Part shown: one piece after another, positions 63,673 through 64,000 of the stretch
How the letters are laid out: each line of letters opens with the position of its first letter
Numbering within the stretch: position 1 is the stretch's first letter
Assembly (NCBI GenBank): GCA_033026295.1
Contig: CM065189.1
Location: 11,661,203 to 11,725,202 of the forward strand
DNA: 64,000 nucleotides
Direction: 5' to 3'
DNA from: Channa striata
Lineage: Eukaryota; Chordata; Actinopteri; Anabantiformes; Channidae
Made by a program: the position numbers and the translations under genes
Notes under the pieces: model-generated
Seen by the model: the letters and a program-made list of their open reading frames with translations, nothing else
Database searches by the model: none
Told to the model about the DNA's origin: nothing

Positions 63673-63834
63673 GGGGTGGCTGTAGCTCAGTTAGTAAGGC
63701 AGTCATCAAGACACTGACCCCCAAGTTACTGCCAGTGGGCATGGCAGCCATTGTGTGTGTGTGGCTGTGTGTGTACCAAATTACTCTGTAAGTCACTTTG
63801 GATAAAAGCGGCTGCTAAATGACTAAATGTAAAT
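63673..63834 (+). mobile_element. tRNA-headed SINE
   Basis: Head GGTGGCTGTAGCTCAGTTAG (box A-like) and tail CTCTGTAAGTCACTTTGGAT then AAAAGCGGCTGCTAAATGAC. Same family as 18290-18450, with a longer head. Confidence 0.7.
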
Positions 63835-64000
63835 ACAACTAGGTTATTTTACTATCAATAACCATCCTACAGGTATCTGTGCACCTGTCAGTGCATCAGC
63901 TAAGGGACTGTCTGGCATTAACTGATCTGCCAAAAAAATTATCAAATTGTTAGTTTAAATTCCTTTTCCTGTTAAAGCTGTCTCAATAATTTATACAGCA

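Noticed and set aside
63673..63710. tRNA gene
   Set aside because: Only a box A-like head is present, with no complete cloverleaf; it continues into a SINE body.

Overview
The window is vertebrate nuclear DNA, most probably from a ray-finned (teleost) fish. The evidence is split genes with GT-AG introns, a Tc1-like DNA transposon with a complete transposase, L2-, RTE- and Rex1/CR1-like LINEs, gypsy and BEL/Pao retrotransposons, and tRNA-headed SINEs. I see no bacterial features, CRISPR arrays or rRNA genes. Splice sites, promoters and repeat families were read by eye, with no database search.

The core is a cluster of secreted scavenger-receptor (SRCR group B) genes of the DMBT1/SALSA type. 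Gene 1 (6868-14473, +) has a TATA box, a signal-peptide exon, four SRCR exons and a six-exon zona pellucida (ZP) module with a furin-like site. Its ten introns stay in phase and give a closed 856-codon frame. Gene 2 (20006-34504, +) has its own TATA box, a noncoding first exon, a different signal-peptide exon and twelve SRCR exons. All its junctions are phase 1, and the predicted protein is about 1590 residues. Gene 2 has lost the ZP exons: the intron before the ZP module is joined directly to the intron before the last exon. The two genes share 3' UTR and 3' flank, so they are duplicates. A fragment of another SRCR exon lies at 5007-5075, and sequence like the upstream flank of gene 1 reappears at 63.1-63.6 kb, which suggests another copy just beyond the window.

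The gene 2 array is built from a pair of exons. The alpha exon carries a Thr/Ser/Pro linker and an SRCR domain. The beta exon carries an SRCR domain only. Each alpha-beta pair is separated by an intron of exactly 235 bp. Four pairs are intact, and three units (H, I, L) are alpha/beta fusions with the break inside the SRCR coding sequence. The linkers contain an 18-bp coding repeat present one to three times. Together these show protein length and domain identity being reshaped by unequal exchange.

Layout: 0-6 kb, a duplicated block, an LTR-like element with an 87-bp tandem repeat, a SINE, a solo LTR and relics; 6-15 kb, gene 1; 15-19.6 kb, duplicated 3' flank, BEL/Pao and RTE pieces, a SINE and a relic promoter; 19.8-34.9 kb, gene 2; 35-43 kb, repeats and unassigned AT-rich DNA; 43-45 kb, LINE fragments; 45.2-49.6 kb, a decayed gypsy element (-); 49.8-51.4 kb, the Tc1 element; 53.1-53.6 kb, a decayed triplicated exon; 54.6-58.5 kb, an L2 LINE with a nested insertion; 58.8-62.2 kb, the second copy of the duplicated block; 62.4-64 kb, LINE and SINE pieces and the second copy of gene 1's upstream flank.
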